A stretch of DNA of 64,000 bases from Prunus persica (GCF_000346465.2 NC_034011.1:372001-436000), one strand, 5' to 3'; counted from the stretch's first letter, positions 1 to 11,978 are shown. A program made the numbers and translations. Notes: generated from the sequence alone by a model not told the origin.

Positions 1-268
1 TATGATCAGCCAAGTTGAAAAATATTAGCTACAGCATTTTACTCTTAAGGAATCAAACTATAGGACAATCAATTATTCCCTCACAATCAGCAGACTTATC
101 AACATTTCACTGACTGACAATAAAATATAGGCTGTAAAAAACATTATTGGGTTGCAACACGTATTGATACAAGTGGATATACGTTACATAGCACCAGAAA
201 GAAAAAGCAAATTTGCTTCAAATATAATTAGAGATCATCTAAAGAGCATCGGGAGAGTTGTTTAGCAC

Positions 269-405
269 CTTCACAGTTGAAATAAAGGGCATCCAACGGG
301 GAATTGCCTCACGATCAGAGTAGCAATCATAAGCAACTGAAATTGGCACATCAATTTCCATCTTTACTCTGCATTTGATCACATTATTAGTAAGGCTTTC
401 ATTTA
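269..405 (-). CDS. Partial START/polyketide-cyclase-like gene (one internal exon)
   Basis: The minus strand carries one exon-like block, read from 405 down to 269. It is preceded by an AG acceptor (407-406) and followed by a GT donor after AAG (268-267). It encodes 45 residues including IDVPISVAYDCYSDREAIPRW and MPFISTVK. This matches the N-terminal core of the plant plastid 'polyketide cyclase/dehydrase and lipid transport' family (SRPBCC/START fold), in which a V-P-V-S-V-A-Y stretch is followed by I-P-R-W-M-P-F-I-S. The next exon of the family (K-P-D-L-S-R-W) is not visible and would lie left of base 1. No convincing upstream transit-peptide exon was found between 406 and about 2400. It may be the edge of an intact gene or an isolated gene fragment. 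The function of the family is poorly defined; binding of a hydrophobic ligand is inferred from the fold. Confidence 0.5.
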
Positions 406-3305
406 CTGCCCGAATTTAGAGCAGAAAGGTGCTAGACCTCACTCCAAGCACTCGTTTGATACTACTTATGGTTTTTCATTGGGTTCTGAGAAAGGATTAA
501 GCATCATAAGAAGCATCAACTTAATAAACAGGCAGGGCATTTTCCAGGTAAAGTATATGTTGAATAAGAACCACTTACTAGTGGAAACCACCCATATCTT
601 GTGCATTTGATTATACAAGTCTAATAAGACAGAAATAAGAATAATACTTATGTGCACTATGGTGAAGAAGTTGGTCTACAACAGTCCTAATAATCATAAT
701 CAAAATCAAAATACAAATTAGAGTATAATGGAAACCCTCCAATCAAAGGGGAAAGCTACATACTAATTGATACTCAATTCTGAAAAGTATGGATTATCAG
801 TAATTATTTTCTAATGTGGATTCAGTCTAAGCAATCATTGAAGCTCCATTATACTACCAATTAACTATTTCTTGATAGCCTGATTGTATGACTGATGAAC
901 AAGAAAAACAGAGACAGACAAAAAAACTAGAGTATTATAAAAGCAAAGCAGAGGTGGCATTACGTGCAGTCCTGCCATTGCATAACAGGGGAGAGGGTTC
1001 TGAATCCAGTGAGGCTCGAGCTTCGCTTGAAAGACCCACATGGGATTTTGAAGGAGATGTCACTGAAAGAAGGTGGTGGTGGTCTTAGAGAAGAGCTTCT
1101 CCAAATGGGTATGTGGCTGAGACTGCTGGGACAGTTTGGGCTTGAAATGCAGGCTGCTGGAGCCGTTGCACAAGCAGAAGACATGGTCAAACAAAAAAAA
1201 GCACAAAAAAAGAGCAGGAATTATAAAGCGGAAGAAAAGCAGCGAGAGATACAAAACTGAAAAGCAAGTAACATGTCATACTCAGGAGTCTCAAGACCAC
1301 AAAATCACGATCACAGATTCACAGGGGCACGAGTCCCGCTCTGGTCTGTTGCCACCAGACTCCATTTGGATATGGGCCTCATTCATGTCTTATTCTACTG
1401 ACACAAAAAGCCCGGATCCAAATTTTTTGTCGCAAACAAACCTAAAACCCTCATCCTTCGTCCATTTAACCCAACACATAAAAAGCCCTGAATTATTGGC
1501 AAATCTTGCGGCATCTGGTAATTTTGAGTTCCTAGCAATTAAATGTTATTAGATGTAAGGAGAGATGCTCACTGTTCTAGTAAAATTCTCGTATGTTTGG
1601 GTATTAGTTTGGTTTGTGAAATTATGAGTTTAGAATTCAGGATTTGTTTTAATTTTTTATTTATTTATAAGGATACATTTCTGTAACTGTGGAACGGTCG
1701 TGCAATGACATGGCTATACCCAAATCTATCAACCCTCCATGCCGAGTGATAGACACTAATCAAAGGCAAAAAAATATGTTGAAGGCTTTTGAATACGAAA
1801 AATATTAGTCAAATTCATCCCCATGGCGATTGACCCTAAAATTTGATCAAACGTGTAGACCACGGTGTACTAATGGTGCCACTGAATCTAGACTACTGTT
1901 AGCTGCACAATTTTCTCAAATCAAATCTTTATATTGGTTGGTAATTTGGTATGATCTGATAGTTGACATACACTGTTCCCATCCCCACAATTCTCTTGTT
2001 TTTTAAAAATAGTTACTCAGTCGTGTGACGCTTGGGTAATTATAAGCCATTAATGTATCTGAATTATGCTATAAATCAATATCAGTCGGTCACATACACG
2101 TGGACGATTGAGTTTAACTCTCCTCGTCTTTGAAAATTTGAGCAGCCCCTCAAATCAGATTCATGAATCATGATAATGACGGTCATTGCCGCTGCTAGCG
2201 TCTTCCTCATGAGAACCAAAAATAGGGTTGACTGCGATTAGGGAATAGAGCGCATTGTTGGATAGGGTAGGGAAGCCACATGTAAAAGAGAATAATACAT
2301 CTATCCGTATTCTATATAGATTGAAAGTTGTATCTTTGAATTGAGGGCACGTATACAGTGTGGTTCTCCTTATTTAGACAAAACATTTTCATTATTGTAT
2401 ACTGTTTGGATTTCTATTCTAAGGTAGATCATCAACTATAATGATACATCAATGTCAAATTAGTGAGAAGTGTGAGATAATAACACTTCACTAGTGGCAA
2501 GTGCCCCATTTATATATTAGTGAGAAGTGTGAGATAAGAACATTTCACGAGCTAATCCCCATATTATTTTTTATTGATCTAAGTTCTTTGACTATTTTAT
2601 CACATAAGATTATATTCCTTTTTAGTATATTGACTCAACCACTGCGTTGGCATTGTTTGTTACTACCCTTTTGGTTGAAAACAGGAAAAATATATGATTT
2701 TAAGTCATTACTTTTCATATTAATAGTTTTTTTTACCATAATAATTTGATCAGATAATTTTGTTTGTTTTTTTAGTTAGTCCATTCATTCAATTTGAACT
2801 TTTAAATTACAATCAACATGACGGAGAATCATTTCTTATTTGTTTTATATTATCTTTGCAAAATTCCTCCTCTATTTATCTCGAGTAAAAAATACTCGAT
2901 AATACTATTTGTACCATTTTTACTGACTACCTTGATGACGGTGTATGTGTGATCCACTTATATTAGAGAGGTGGTCAATAAAAGTAGTAAAAATATCAAT
3001 ATATGGCTTCTTTGTAGAATCTATTGTGAGGCTATCCAAAATATTTGTTGTAGAATGTTAGTATAATCACCATAGCTACGGCCTCATCGTTGTTAAAAAT
3101 CATCGTATGGATAACATCCCAACAATATTAAATCACATGCCAAAAGTCTACATAACTATATTATTAGACGACGATTTTAGAATGTGTATCGTTGTTTGAA
3201 ATCAACAATGGTGCAAGCAAATTGTCTTAATTGGAGTGTGAAAATACGTCGGTCACAACCACGACGGGTTTGAAGGAATAAAGACGTTGTCTTTTCTATT
3301 ATTTT

Positions 3306-3535
3306 AGTAGTGTCGGCAAAATGTTGGGCTGGTTCAGTTATATAGGTAAATAGCATGCACTCGAGTCCATGTAGTCTGTCATCAACACAAGAAGAAACCA
3401 AATAGCATGGCTGTCTATTTCAAGTTTTGTAGCGTAGTGTCGGCAAAATGTTGGGCTAGTTCACTTATATAAGCAAGAGCATGCACTTGAGTCCATATGG
3501 TCTCTTGTCAACAATACACGAAGAAGCCAATCACA
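3306..3535. repeat. Local tandem duplication, period about 128 bp
   Basis: A block containing GTGTCGGCAAAATGTTGGGCT-like sequence occurs at about 3310 and again at about 3437. Each is followed by similar text: a TTCA.TTATATA segment, GCATGCACT.GAGTCCAT and an end with CAACA..ACGAAGAA. The copies differ by scattered substitutions and small indels, so the duplication is not recent. Neither copy encodes a recognisable protein. Confidence 0.6.
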
Positions 3536-3825
3536 TCTTCAAAACTGTTTAAATGATCTTCAACAATCCTTGCGTAATATTCATCAGTTTCAACAAGTTT
3601 TTTTTGTGGAAAATTTCTAAACTATTTTTATATGGCCAAATTGACAAAAATACAATCATAACGTGCAAAACTGAAAGTAATAATATATCACATGATCTTT
3701 TGGCTTTTTCTTCTGAGACACACCCAATCAATAATGTTCAAGAAGAGAGAGACATGGCTGTTTTCTTCCTCTCCGTTCTCCAGGCAGGGTTAGAAACTAT
3801 GATCTCTTCTGTTTTCTACTTTCTC

Positions 3826-3925
3826 TAGAAGAACGCATGCAGCTGCGGTTTTTACTGAGATATGGTCAACTACGCTAATGCTTCAAGTGATTTGAAGCAT
3901 CTAATCCCCTTGGGAGAATGTTTTC
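3826..3925 (+). repeat. Left copy of an approximately 90-bp inverted repeat
   Basis: The segment containing TTTTTACTGAGATATGG and GATTTGAAGCATCTAATC is repeated in inverse orientation at about 8718-8812. The two copies flank the copia element and are roughly 80-85% alike by eye. They may be two inversely oriented copies of a dispersed repeat or the ends of one larger element into which the copia inserted. Confidence 0.6.
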
Positions 3926-4315
3926 CTAATTGTTGTTGTACCTGTGCCGTTCGTACAAGAATTAACACAACAAAGATTGAGATTATTTAACCAAAGGAGG
4001 ATAGCTTTGTAGGAGGAATCTTAGACTCTTCTCGTGGGAAAGCCATGAACCTTTCAGAAATATTTGCTCTTAGTGTTTTTTTGACCAAAAGTAAGTATTA
4101 GATTACTTTGCTTTTGTGGATTTATTCCCCATGCTTTCCTCTGTTAAAATTCCACTTAATCCATTGCAACTTACAAGCATTTATCTAATAAAACTTTTGA
4201 CTGCACTTTTTTTTGTCTTTTTTGGTCGGGGTTTTCTGTTATGTGGAATAATTTCACTATCTTTTTGTTTTTCTTTTCCTTAACAGGAACTCTAACATTT
4301 GATTTATGTGCCATA

Positions 4316-4546
4316 TGTTGACGTAATCTTTTAATTAATCAATGAAATTTATTTTTTTAATTAATTAAAGGATTTATTTTTCTATTTTTATATAATTGAT
4401 AAATCATTGTATAATTGTGAGATACTTTCCTAATTCTTTACTGTATCTAATTCCTTGTAAAGCACCATATAAACTCTTATATATACCTCCTTATAAAGAA
4501 GAATAAAGTTAACCTAATACATTCAAACCATATTCATATTTTAGCA
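4316..4546 (+). repeat. 5' LTR of copia element
   Basis: A 231-bp LTR from TGTTGA to TTAGCA. It carries a TATATATA promoter-like box near 4479 and matches the copy at 7726-7957 along its length with about two dozen differences by eye. The target duplication CCATA abuts its left end and the primer-binding site abuts its right end. Confidence 0.93.
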
Positions 4547-4558
4547 TGGTATCAGAGC
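4547..4558 (+). promoter_or_regulatory. tRNA primer-binding site of the copia element
   Basis: TGGTATCAGAGC directly follows the 5' LTR. This is the standard plant copia primer-binding site, complementary to the initiator methionine tRNA. Confidence 0.9.
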
Positions 4559-6082
4559 AATTAATCTTCGGTTGTCTCTAAATTCTCATATCAAACTTTC
4601 TTCAAACACAAACCTAAATCCTCATATCAACTTTCTTCAAACACAAACCCTAAATCATATTCCTCATATTTATCTTTCCCAAATTCATATCTCCATACAC
4701 ATCCCTCATATCTTCAAATTCCTAAACACATCTTTTTCTTTTACCCTCAAATTCTTCCCCTACCATGGATATCGTCCCATCTTCCAAAACAAACGCACCA
4801 CTCCACCATTCTCCCAAATTGTTACTATTCATAGTGACAACACTCCGTTTCCTACCGGCATCATCTTGATAGAGACTAATTATGCCTTATGGTCTCAAGT
4901 CATGGAGATGCATATTGCTGCCCGCGAAAAATTAGGGTACCTAACCGGCGACGCTCTGCAACCTTCTAAGCTCTCCTCCACCTACAACAAATAGTGTACA
5001 GAGAACTTTCGGGTCAAGGGGTGGCTCATTGACTCTATGTCTCCCGACTTGATGGGTCGTTTCATCCGTTTAAGTACCGCCAAAGAAATTTGGGATGCCA
5101 TCAAGAAAACCTACTTTGATGGTGGAGATGAAACTTTTCTTTTTGATCTCAACAAACATGGGTTCACCATTAAACAAAATGGTGTACCTATCCACAAATA
5201 CTACAGCCAGCTGCAGACCATTTTTCAGGAGATTGATCACTGCGACTCCGACGTGACTGAGCGCTTGACAGAACTGGATCGCCTTCGTGTTCACCTATTT
5301 CTTGTCGGGCTTGACCCTCAGTTTGATTAAGTTCGGGGGGACGCAAAGATCCCAAATTAGACCTTGACCAAACCTTTGCATATGTACGTCATGAAGCTCA
5401 ACAACGCTTGACCATGGCCAATACTCCAGACACTGCGGTCCTGGCCACTCAACGTCTACGGGGCCCTCCTCCATCTACCGATGGCGCTTCTCAGACTCAA
5501 GTCACAGGCTCTAGTTCAGAGCACAAATGCACTCACTGTGGTGGAAGCAAACATACCCATGTCGAATTGATTGGGTACTGGGATTGGTGGGACTACTCCA
5601 AAGCTCCCCGCAAGAATAGGAGCAAATCACTCAACACATCCTCCGCCTCAGATGTTCCGACTGCACCGGCTCCCGCCTCTGCCTCTGTAGCCACAACAGG
5701 TACCCAAGGTTATGTTTTGCATAGTTCTTCAAAGAAACACACATAGGTTATTGACACCGGAGCCACTGATCACATGACCTTTGATTTTGGACAAATTACC
5801 TCTCATACACCGTCCTCTCAATCGGTGGTGTCTAATGTCAATGGTACCCCCTCTCTAGTAATTGGGGAGGGTTCCCTCTCTCTCTCTCTCTCTGACTCTC
5901 TCACTTTGGATTCTGTGTTGATTGTTCCATCATTAAACCATAATCTCTTGTCTATTGCCCAAATTACTACGGTTTTGAATTGCAGTGTAACTTTTTGGCC
6001 TACTCATTGTGTTTTTTAGGACATTCTCAACAGCAAGACGATTGGTTGTGGTACTAGGAAGGGCAAACTCTACTATCTGGAC

Positions 6083-6856
6083 TTGACATTTGACAGTGAA
6101 GCCAGCCTAAGTCAAGCTTACACAATTGGGGGTGCGAGTGTTGAGAAAAAGACTTCAGAAGTATGGTTATGGCATCGCTGTCTTGGACATGCTTCATTTG
6201 GATATTTACAGAAGATATTTCCTTCATTATTTTTCGATTTAGATATTTCCAGTTTTAAGTGTGACATTTGTGAACTGGCCAAGAGCCATCGTGTTTTGTT
6301 TCCCTTAAGTTCAAATAAAACTTTGTTTCATTTTTCTCTTGTTCATTTTGATGTTTGGGGCCTTGCTAAAATTACCACACCAGGGGGTGCTAGATGGTTT
6401 GTCACGTTTATTGATGATTGCACACGCATGACCTGGGTTTCCCTTCTCAAAACAAAAGGGGAAGTCAGTTCCAAGTTTCAACAGTTCTATCAAATGGTGG
6501 AAACACAATTTCATACTCGAATTCAGGTTTTTCGTTTCGACAATGGCGGCGAATTTCTCAACCATAATCTTAATCAATTCTTCCAAGATCATGGCATCGT
6601 CTATCAACGCTCATGCCCTTACACTCCTCAACAGAATGGTGTAGCTGAACGAAAGAATAGACACTTATTGGAAGTAATTCGTGCCTATCTTTTTGGTGCC
6701 AATATGCCTAGGCCTTTTTGGGGAGAAGTCGTCCTCTCTACAGCATACCTTATCAATCGGATTCCCTCCAGTATCCTAAATTTCAAAACCCCCTTGAAAC
6801 ACTCTATCACCATATCCAAATACCTCCTACCCAAAACTTGGAACCTAGTCACTTAG
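6083..6856 (+). pseudogene. Copia integrase fragment
   Basis: This 257-residue open frame holds the GAG-pre-integrase and integrase core. The zinc-binding part shows the HRCLGH histidines and the CDICELAKSH cysteines. Core motifs include FVTFIDDCTRMTW (first Asp region), RFDNGGEF (second Asp) and TPQQNGVAERKNRHLLE (catalytic Glu region). The frame slips near 6788 and stops at 6854. Immediately afterwards, sequence typical of copia RNase H appears (SRSSAEAEYRG), so the whole reverse transcriptase has been lost by an internal deletion whose junction lies near 6855. Upstream stops separate it from gag and protease. Confidence 0.88.
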
Positions 6857-7009
6857 CGGAGTAAGAAACAAAATGTGATTTCTCGGTCAAGTGCTGAAGC
6901 AGAGTATCGAGGAATGGCTCACGGAGTTTGTGAATTACTATGGATCAGAATACTATTGACAGAATTGGGTTTCAAGTCATAAAAGTCAATGGAGTTACAT
7001 TGTGATAAT

Positions 7010-7486
7010 TAAGGGCGGGCGCGGTCCGGTTCTCACCTCAAACTGGAACCGAAATCGGTACTATTTAACCGGTCCGATTTAGGCAAAAAAAATTTCAAAA
7101 ACCGACTAGTTCCGGTTTTGAATCGGATTTTTAATTTTTTTAATTTTTTTTTCAAAATTTTTTTTAAAAAAAATTATAATAAATAACTTATTTTTTTGGC
7201 TTAAAAATTAACAAATAATCCAATTCATACATTTATAAATTTATAAATTTTTTTGAAGTTGAACTTGGAAAAATAGTGATTATAAAATTTAAAATATGGC
7301 ATTAGATTTTAAATTTTTGTATAAATATATATATATGACCGGTCCGATGCGATGGGGTGTAAAATCGAAACCGAAATTGGTTCGGTCCGATTTGTTGACT
7401 TTTTTGGTCAATCGATTTTTTTTCCGATTTTTTTTTCACTTGTTCGGTTTGGTGTTCTGATTTTTGGGTCCCGATGCACACCCCTA
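7010..7486. mobile_element. hAT-like MITE nested in the copia RNase H region
   Basis: A 477-bp AT-rich insert splits the copia RNase H reading frame. It is flanked by GTGATAAT (7002-7009) and GTGATAAC (7487-7494), an 8-bp target duplication with one mismatch. The left end TAAGGGCGGGCGCGG and the reverse complement of the right end TAGGGGTGTGCATCGG form imperfect terminal inverted repeats. TAGGGGTGTGCA-type ends and 8-bp duplications are typical of plant non-autonomous hAT elements. Internal GGTCCGAT-like motifs occur in both orientations. It has no coding capacity. Confidence 0.8.
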
Positions 7487-7725
7487 GTGATAACAAGTCA
7501 GCCATTGATATTGCCTATAATCTAGTTCAACATGATCGAACAAAACATGTTGAGGTGGATAGACATTTTATCAAAGAAAAAATTGAGAAGAAGATTATTT
7601 GCCTACCATTCGTAAGATCAGAGGATCAATTGACAGATTAACCAAAGCTGTTTGTAGAAGAGTATTTCATGACTTACTTACCAAGTTAGAAATTGGTGAC
7701 GTATATGTACCAACTTGAGGAGGAG

Positions 7726-7957
7726 TGTTGACATAAGTCTCCTAATTAATCAAGGAGATTTATTTCCTTGATTAATTAAGGGATTTACTTTCTTATTTTT
7801 ATGTAATTGATAAATCATTGTATAATTAGGAGATACTTTCCTAATTTTTTACTGTATCTAATTCCTTGTAAAGCACCATGTAAACTCTTATATATACCTC
7901 CTTATTGAGAAGAATAAAGTTAACCTAATACATTCAAATTATATTCATATTTTAGCA
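7726..7957 (+). repeat. 3' LTR of copia element
   Basis: A 232-bp LTR, TGTTGA to TTAGCA. It is preceded by the polypurine tract at 7715-7725 and followed by the CCATA target duplication. It is diverged from the 5' LTR mainly in its first 70 bases. Confidence 0.93.
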
Positions 7958-8717
7958 CCATATACATTCAGTTAATTAAAAAAATAAAATAAATATAAGG
8001 CAATTTACAAACTAGAGTGTGAACGCAAATGTGGGTTAAGTCAATTTGATATGACAATGTGTTTGCCCCTTACGATTAAGTTCGAATCCCCTCTCTAAAA
8101 TATAATAATTTTAGTTGTTACTTACTAAAATTCTCGGATTCAAATCTCATGGATGAGAGTTAGTTTGTGTTGTGAATAAAATAAGTAAGAATCTATAAGG
8201 TGGTTGAATTATTAATTATTAGATGGGATGATACTTTGGTTGATTTTGTTAATATAAATGAAGCCATCTGCATGGTAAGTGGGTATTGGAAACTTGCTTT
8301 AGTTAACGACGAAGCATGGAATTTTATTTATTTTTGTCTCAGGTAGTGCTTTGAAAGGTAAGAATCTGTGCTGGTCTTTGTTGGCCTTTCTTCCTTCTAG
8401 TCTCTTTTAAGGGAGTAGGAATATAACCAAAAGGAATATATATATATATATATATCGTTTCTTTTTGAATTCATATATTTATCAAAGTTCAATAGCTCTT
8501 GACAGACAGAATAATAATCTGAGGTACGTCTGGCTAATTTAATGCTGTGATCTGAAGTTGATCCACCTGAGGCAAGGCAGTTTCAGTCGATCCATAAAAT
8601 TTTACCATGGATCAAGATGCGTTTGGTAGTACTTATAGAAAAGCTTTAGGTAGCATAATTAAGCACTTGAATTTTCAATATATTTTATAATGGAATAAAA
8701 AAAACAAAGAGAAATAT

Positions 8718-8812
8718 TCTCATAAAGTGATTAGATGCTTCAAATCACTTACAGCATTGGCGTAGTTGTGGCCATATCTCAGTAAAAACCTCAGGTGCAT
8801 TCTTCTAGAAGG
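8718..8812 (-). repeat. Right copy of the inverted repeat
   Basis: This segment reads on the minus strand like 3826-3925. Shared blocks are GATTAGATGCTTCAAATCAC and CCATATCTCAGTAAAAACC, followed by TTCTTCTAGA. The copies are separated by 4.8 kb, of which 3.6 kb is the copia element. Confidence 0.6.
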
Positions 8813-10012
8813 AGGGGGTAAAAAAAAAACAAAGAGAAATGTTGACTTTTCTTTTTTGTCAACTCGTTAGTACGAATGAATTGCATCTTCTGTAGCGTTT
8901 TGTTTTAATATTCTTTGAGGTCGCACAGAGTCAGAACTCTTTGCACTAAAATTTGAAGGACTTATCAAACTCACCTAACACGACCAATATAGAATCATAT
9001 GGTGAAAAGAACTCTCTGATTATATATATATAATCTAAAGAATGACCATAACTACTTCAAAATCATTCTGAAATTTTAAATGTTAAACTAATATTGGTGA
9101 TATCTCTAAATCCAACAAACATATACTGTTTACAAAGACATTTAAGCCACCACATACAAAAACAACCAGATACTGCTTTCAATTCAATTAGTATATGCTT
9201 TTCCCGTCTCTAATGTTAATTAATTCACTTAATAGCTCCATTAGCTTAGCCCTCCATCAAATCTCCATCAAGACCGGATTACTTTCACTAACCTCAGTAA
9301 GTATATAGGTGTTCTATTTGAGGATTATAACCAGTAATTTTTTTGAATATGACCTACCTGTACTTGTCTCTTTTTCTCTAACGAATAAAATCGTATTGCT
9401 TTCTCGAAAAAAAACTAAAGATTTCAGTAATTTGTACTTTATCATTTAAACACACAATTATTCTTTGAAACACTCTGAATTAACATCAAAGTCCATGTGT
9501 ACCAAATCGTCTTTTTTGGTCAACCTAAAACCATATATAGTCAATAACTAAAACTTTTGGCTAACTATGGACCAATGACATGGGTTTATGGTGCATGCAC
9601 CAAACCACACATCATAGTTTTTAGAGCAAGAAGCTAATTGGTAGGTCACCCCAAGGTTTAATTTACTTCTAGCTCCCGTTGAACATTTGCCTCTCGCATT
9701 CTCTTCACATGGTGCAAACCCATATACGCCTTCAAATAAAATAATATTAAGTTTTCACAACAAACTAAAAAGACCCACGCGTGAGAATTTGATGGGTGCA
9801 AAGGTCAAAGGGTCAAACTCCAGATTAAATATATACAAAAAAATGGATGGAGTCTTTGTATGTTTGCGCAATGGAGGATGTCTCTCTCAGTAGAATAATA
9901 AATATGAATTGTTTATTAAGTAATTGAGTCTTGAGTCTTGACCGCGTTCTATCACACGCACAGTAGAAATGCCACTTTTTTCGTCTTTAGTAATATAGTC
10001 AGTCCAAATCCT

Positions 10013-10084
10013 TCTCTCTCTCTCTCTCTCTCATTCTCTTTTCAGTCTTACCTCCTTCTCTTTCTCTCTCTTCAACTTATATAA
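10013..10084 (+). promoter_or_regulatory. MYB core promoter: CT tract and TATA box
   Basis: A (CT)n tract lies at about 10013-10032, and a TATATAA box at about 10077-10084 is about 150 bp upstream of the ATG. The spacing fits a short 5' UTR. This is inferred from sequence only. Confidence 0.5.
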
Positions 10085-10233
10085 ACCCTTCAGATCACAT
10101 TCAAATCTATTCCCCAAAGGAAATCCGAACAAGTCTAATTAATTTCTGTTTCTTACCCACTAACCCCAATCCAATCCGAATTCTTTGTAGCTCTTATATA
10201 CAATTTCTATATCCTCAAATTAACTCAAACCAG

Positions 10234-11519
10234 ATGGATATGGCCGATGTTCATGTTCATGATCACGTGAGAGCAGGTTATGGCTCATCAGCAGCACCAG
10301 CAGAAATTCATGATCAAATACCAAGTGAAGAAGAAGACGTCGACTTAAGAAAAGGACCATGGACAGTTGAGGAAGACTCCGTTCTCTTCGATTACATCAA
10401 CATCCACGGCGAAGGGCGCTGGAATTCACTGGCTCGCCATGCAGGTAATCTTTCGACATGTTCTGTGAAGAAAAATATCAGTAGACTAATAACGAGTCGA
10501 GTCCGATATATCAATTATGGTGCCATACGTAACTAGCTAGCTAGCATTTTTCTTCCTTCAAGCCTTTGAAAAAATATATATATAACTAGACATAAATTAT
10601 TACGCAGTTAAAATTTCCAGTGCTTAAGTCTTGATATTCTCTTTGATCGACTCATGCCCTGGCTTATGATCAATACATATGATCTTCACAAAGTTGTAAA
10701 TAATAACCTGCAGGTCTTAAACGAACTGGTAAAAGCTGCAGATTAAGATGGTTAAATTACTTGCGGCCCAGTGTTCGACGAGGAAACATAACCCTCCAAG
10801 AACAGCTTTTAATTCTTCAACTTCATTCTCGCTGGGGAAACAGGTACATGATTATATAGCCTACCTATAAGCTTTTCAATATATATTTTCATCATTGATT
10901 AGATTCTTTCTATTAACTTTAATCCTTTGTATTAATTTTGTTTTTCATGGAAATCAAATTTAGGTGGTCCAAGATAGCCGAATACTTGCCTGGTAGAACA
11001 GACAATGAGATTAAGAACTACTGGAGAACAAGAGTCCAAAAGCAAGCAAAGCAGCTCAAATGTGACGTCAACAGCAAACAATTCCAAGACGCCATGCGTT
11101 ACGTCTGGATTCCCCGCCTTATAGAGCGGATCCAGGCATTGCCTCAATCTTTACCGGGTCAATCCAGTACTGAGAGTACCGGTCTCACCACCGCATCCGA
11201 ATCTCAAAACTGGATTGACTCGAATTTGATGCCCGAAACATCGGGCAGTACGTCATCAGAGTCGTCAGATCAGCTTCAAGTTTGTTCAATTCCGGACCCT
11301 ACTACTACTGATCAATTCATGAACTATCCATCTACGAATCAATATGGTTCAGACAACGGGTCGGGTTGCTACGAATATGGTACAAATTCAGATTTTCTAG
11401 GTTTTGAACAAAGCAATTATTGGTCATCAAGTGGTGGGGACATATCAGTGGAGAATTTGTGGAATGAAGAGAATATATGGTTCCTGCAACAACAGCTTAG
11501 TGATGACCAGTGGAATTGA
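10234..11519 (+). CDS. R2R3-MYB transcription factor, subgroup 20 (MYB2/62/78/108/112-like)
   Basis: The gene has three exons (10234-10444, 10714-10843, 10964-11519) and encodes 298 residues in an unbroken frame. The R2 repeat starts near residue 39 ([13 protein letters not shown], then [13 protein letters not shown]). Exon 2 completes it with [18 protein letters not shown]3 follows with [20 protein letters not shown] and [19 protein letters not shown]. Both introns sit at the positions usual for plant R2R3-MYBs. After the domain come [14 protein letters not shown] and [11 protein letters not shown], the W-x-P-R-L motif that marks subgroup 20. The C terminus is rich in Ser, Gln and Asn and probably activates transcription. 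Subgroup 20 members act in the nucleus in stress, senescence, jasmonate, ABA and phosphate responses; which of these applies here cannot be read from sequence. The first ATG after the TATA box was taken as the start. Confidence 0.93.
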
Positions 11520-11904
11520 TAGGGGTCTAATCATATCATACTAGTTTTCTTACGTGACGCATTGGTGATTCCATGACGTAATCATATCAAACTAGAATAG
11601 AAAACAGCTGCATTATTCCAAATTTGACAAACTTTAGAAAGAGACCTTTTGTTGCGTTTAATTAAGCACAAATGCATACCATATTTTTATATTTTTAGGT
11701 TCATTTTTGGGGGACTCTAACTAGCTGCCCATTTTATGTAATTACGTACAAATAAAAATTGTTTTTTTTAGACACATTATGAATCAAAATCATAAATAAT
11801 TATGTGAAATTATATTTAGCTTTTCCATCTGACTTTAGTTCATATAATTAAGATGACAGTAATTTAATTTAATTTAAATCTAGTGCATCGATGGTGCTTG
11901 ACTC

Positions 11905-11936
<32 letters not shown>

Positions 11937-11978
11937 GGGCCTGGGCTTGGACCATGCGGTGGAGGTGGGTAGTTGGGG

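Larger units (their letters stand above)
406..4315. other. Intergenic, no supported gene
   Basis: No convincing coding exon was seen. Small open frames at 888-1552 lack family motifs and splice signals that extend them. The stretch holds a local 128-bp direct duplication (about 3306-3535) and the left copy of an inverted repeat (about 3826-3925), both listed separately. Otherwise it is AT-rich unique-looking sequence up to the copia element. Confidence 0.6.
4316..7957 (+). mobile_element. Degenerate Ty1/copia LTR retrotransposon
   Basis: Two similar LTRs (4316-4546 and 7726-7957) start TGTTGA and end TTAGCA. The direct repeat CCATA flanks the element at 4311-4315 and 7958-7962, so its borders are exact. 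A primer-binding site TGGTATCAGAGC follows the 5' LTR at 4547 (initiator-Met tRNA type). The purine tract TTGAGGAGGAG precedes the 3' LTR. The interior reads, in broken frames, a gag-like region (4786-5330), a defective zinc knuckle near 5530, a protease D-T-G motif (about 5752), a GAG-pre-integrase and integrase segment (6083-6850) with H-H, C-C and D-D-E-type motifs, and RNase H remnants (6860-6995 and 7487-7680). Reverse transcriptase is missing. In-frame stops and frameshifts show it cannot act on its own. The LTRs are about 90% identical by eye, so it is an old insertion. Confidence 0.93.
7958..10233. other. Intergenic, upstream of the MYB gene
   Basis: No gene was recognised. The stretch contains the right copy of the inverted repeat (about 8718-8812) and a short segment (about 8020-8100) with a pol III B-box-like GTTCGAATCCC, which might be an old tRNA-derived SINE. 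The last kilobase before 10234 is the likely MYB promoter region. Confidence 0.5.

Noticed and set aside
888..1552. Overlapping open frames that could look like a small gene
   Set aside because: No family motif, several overlapping frames of equal length, and no splice sites that extend any of them.
8020..8190. tRNA gene or SINE suggested by GTTCGAATCCC
   Set aside because: A B-box-like motif is present but no cloverleaf could be drawn and the A box is weak; at most an old SINE fragment.
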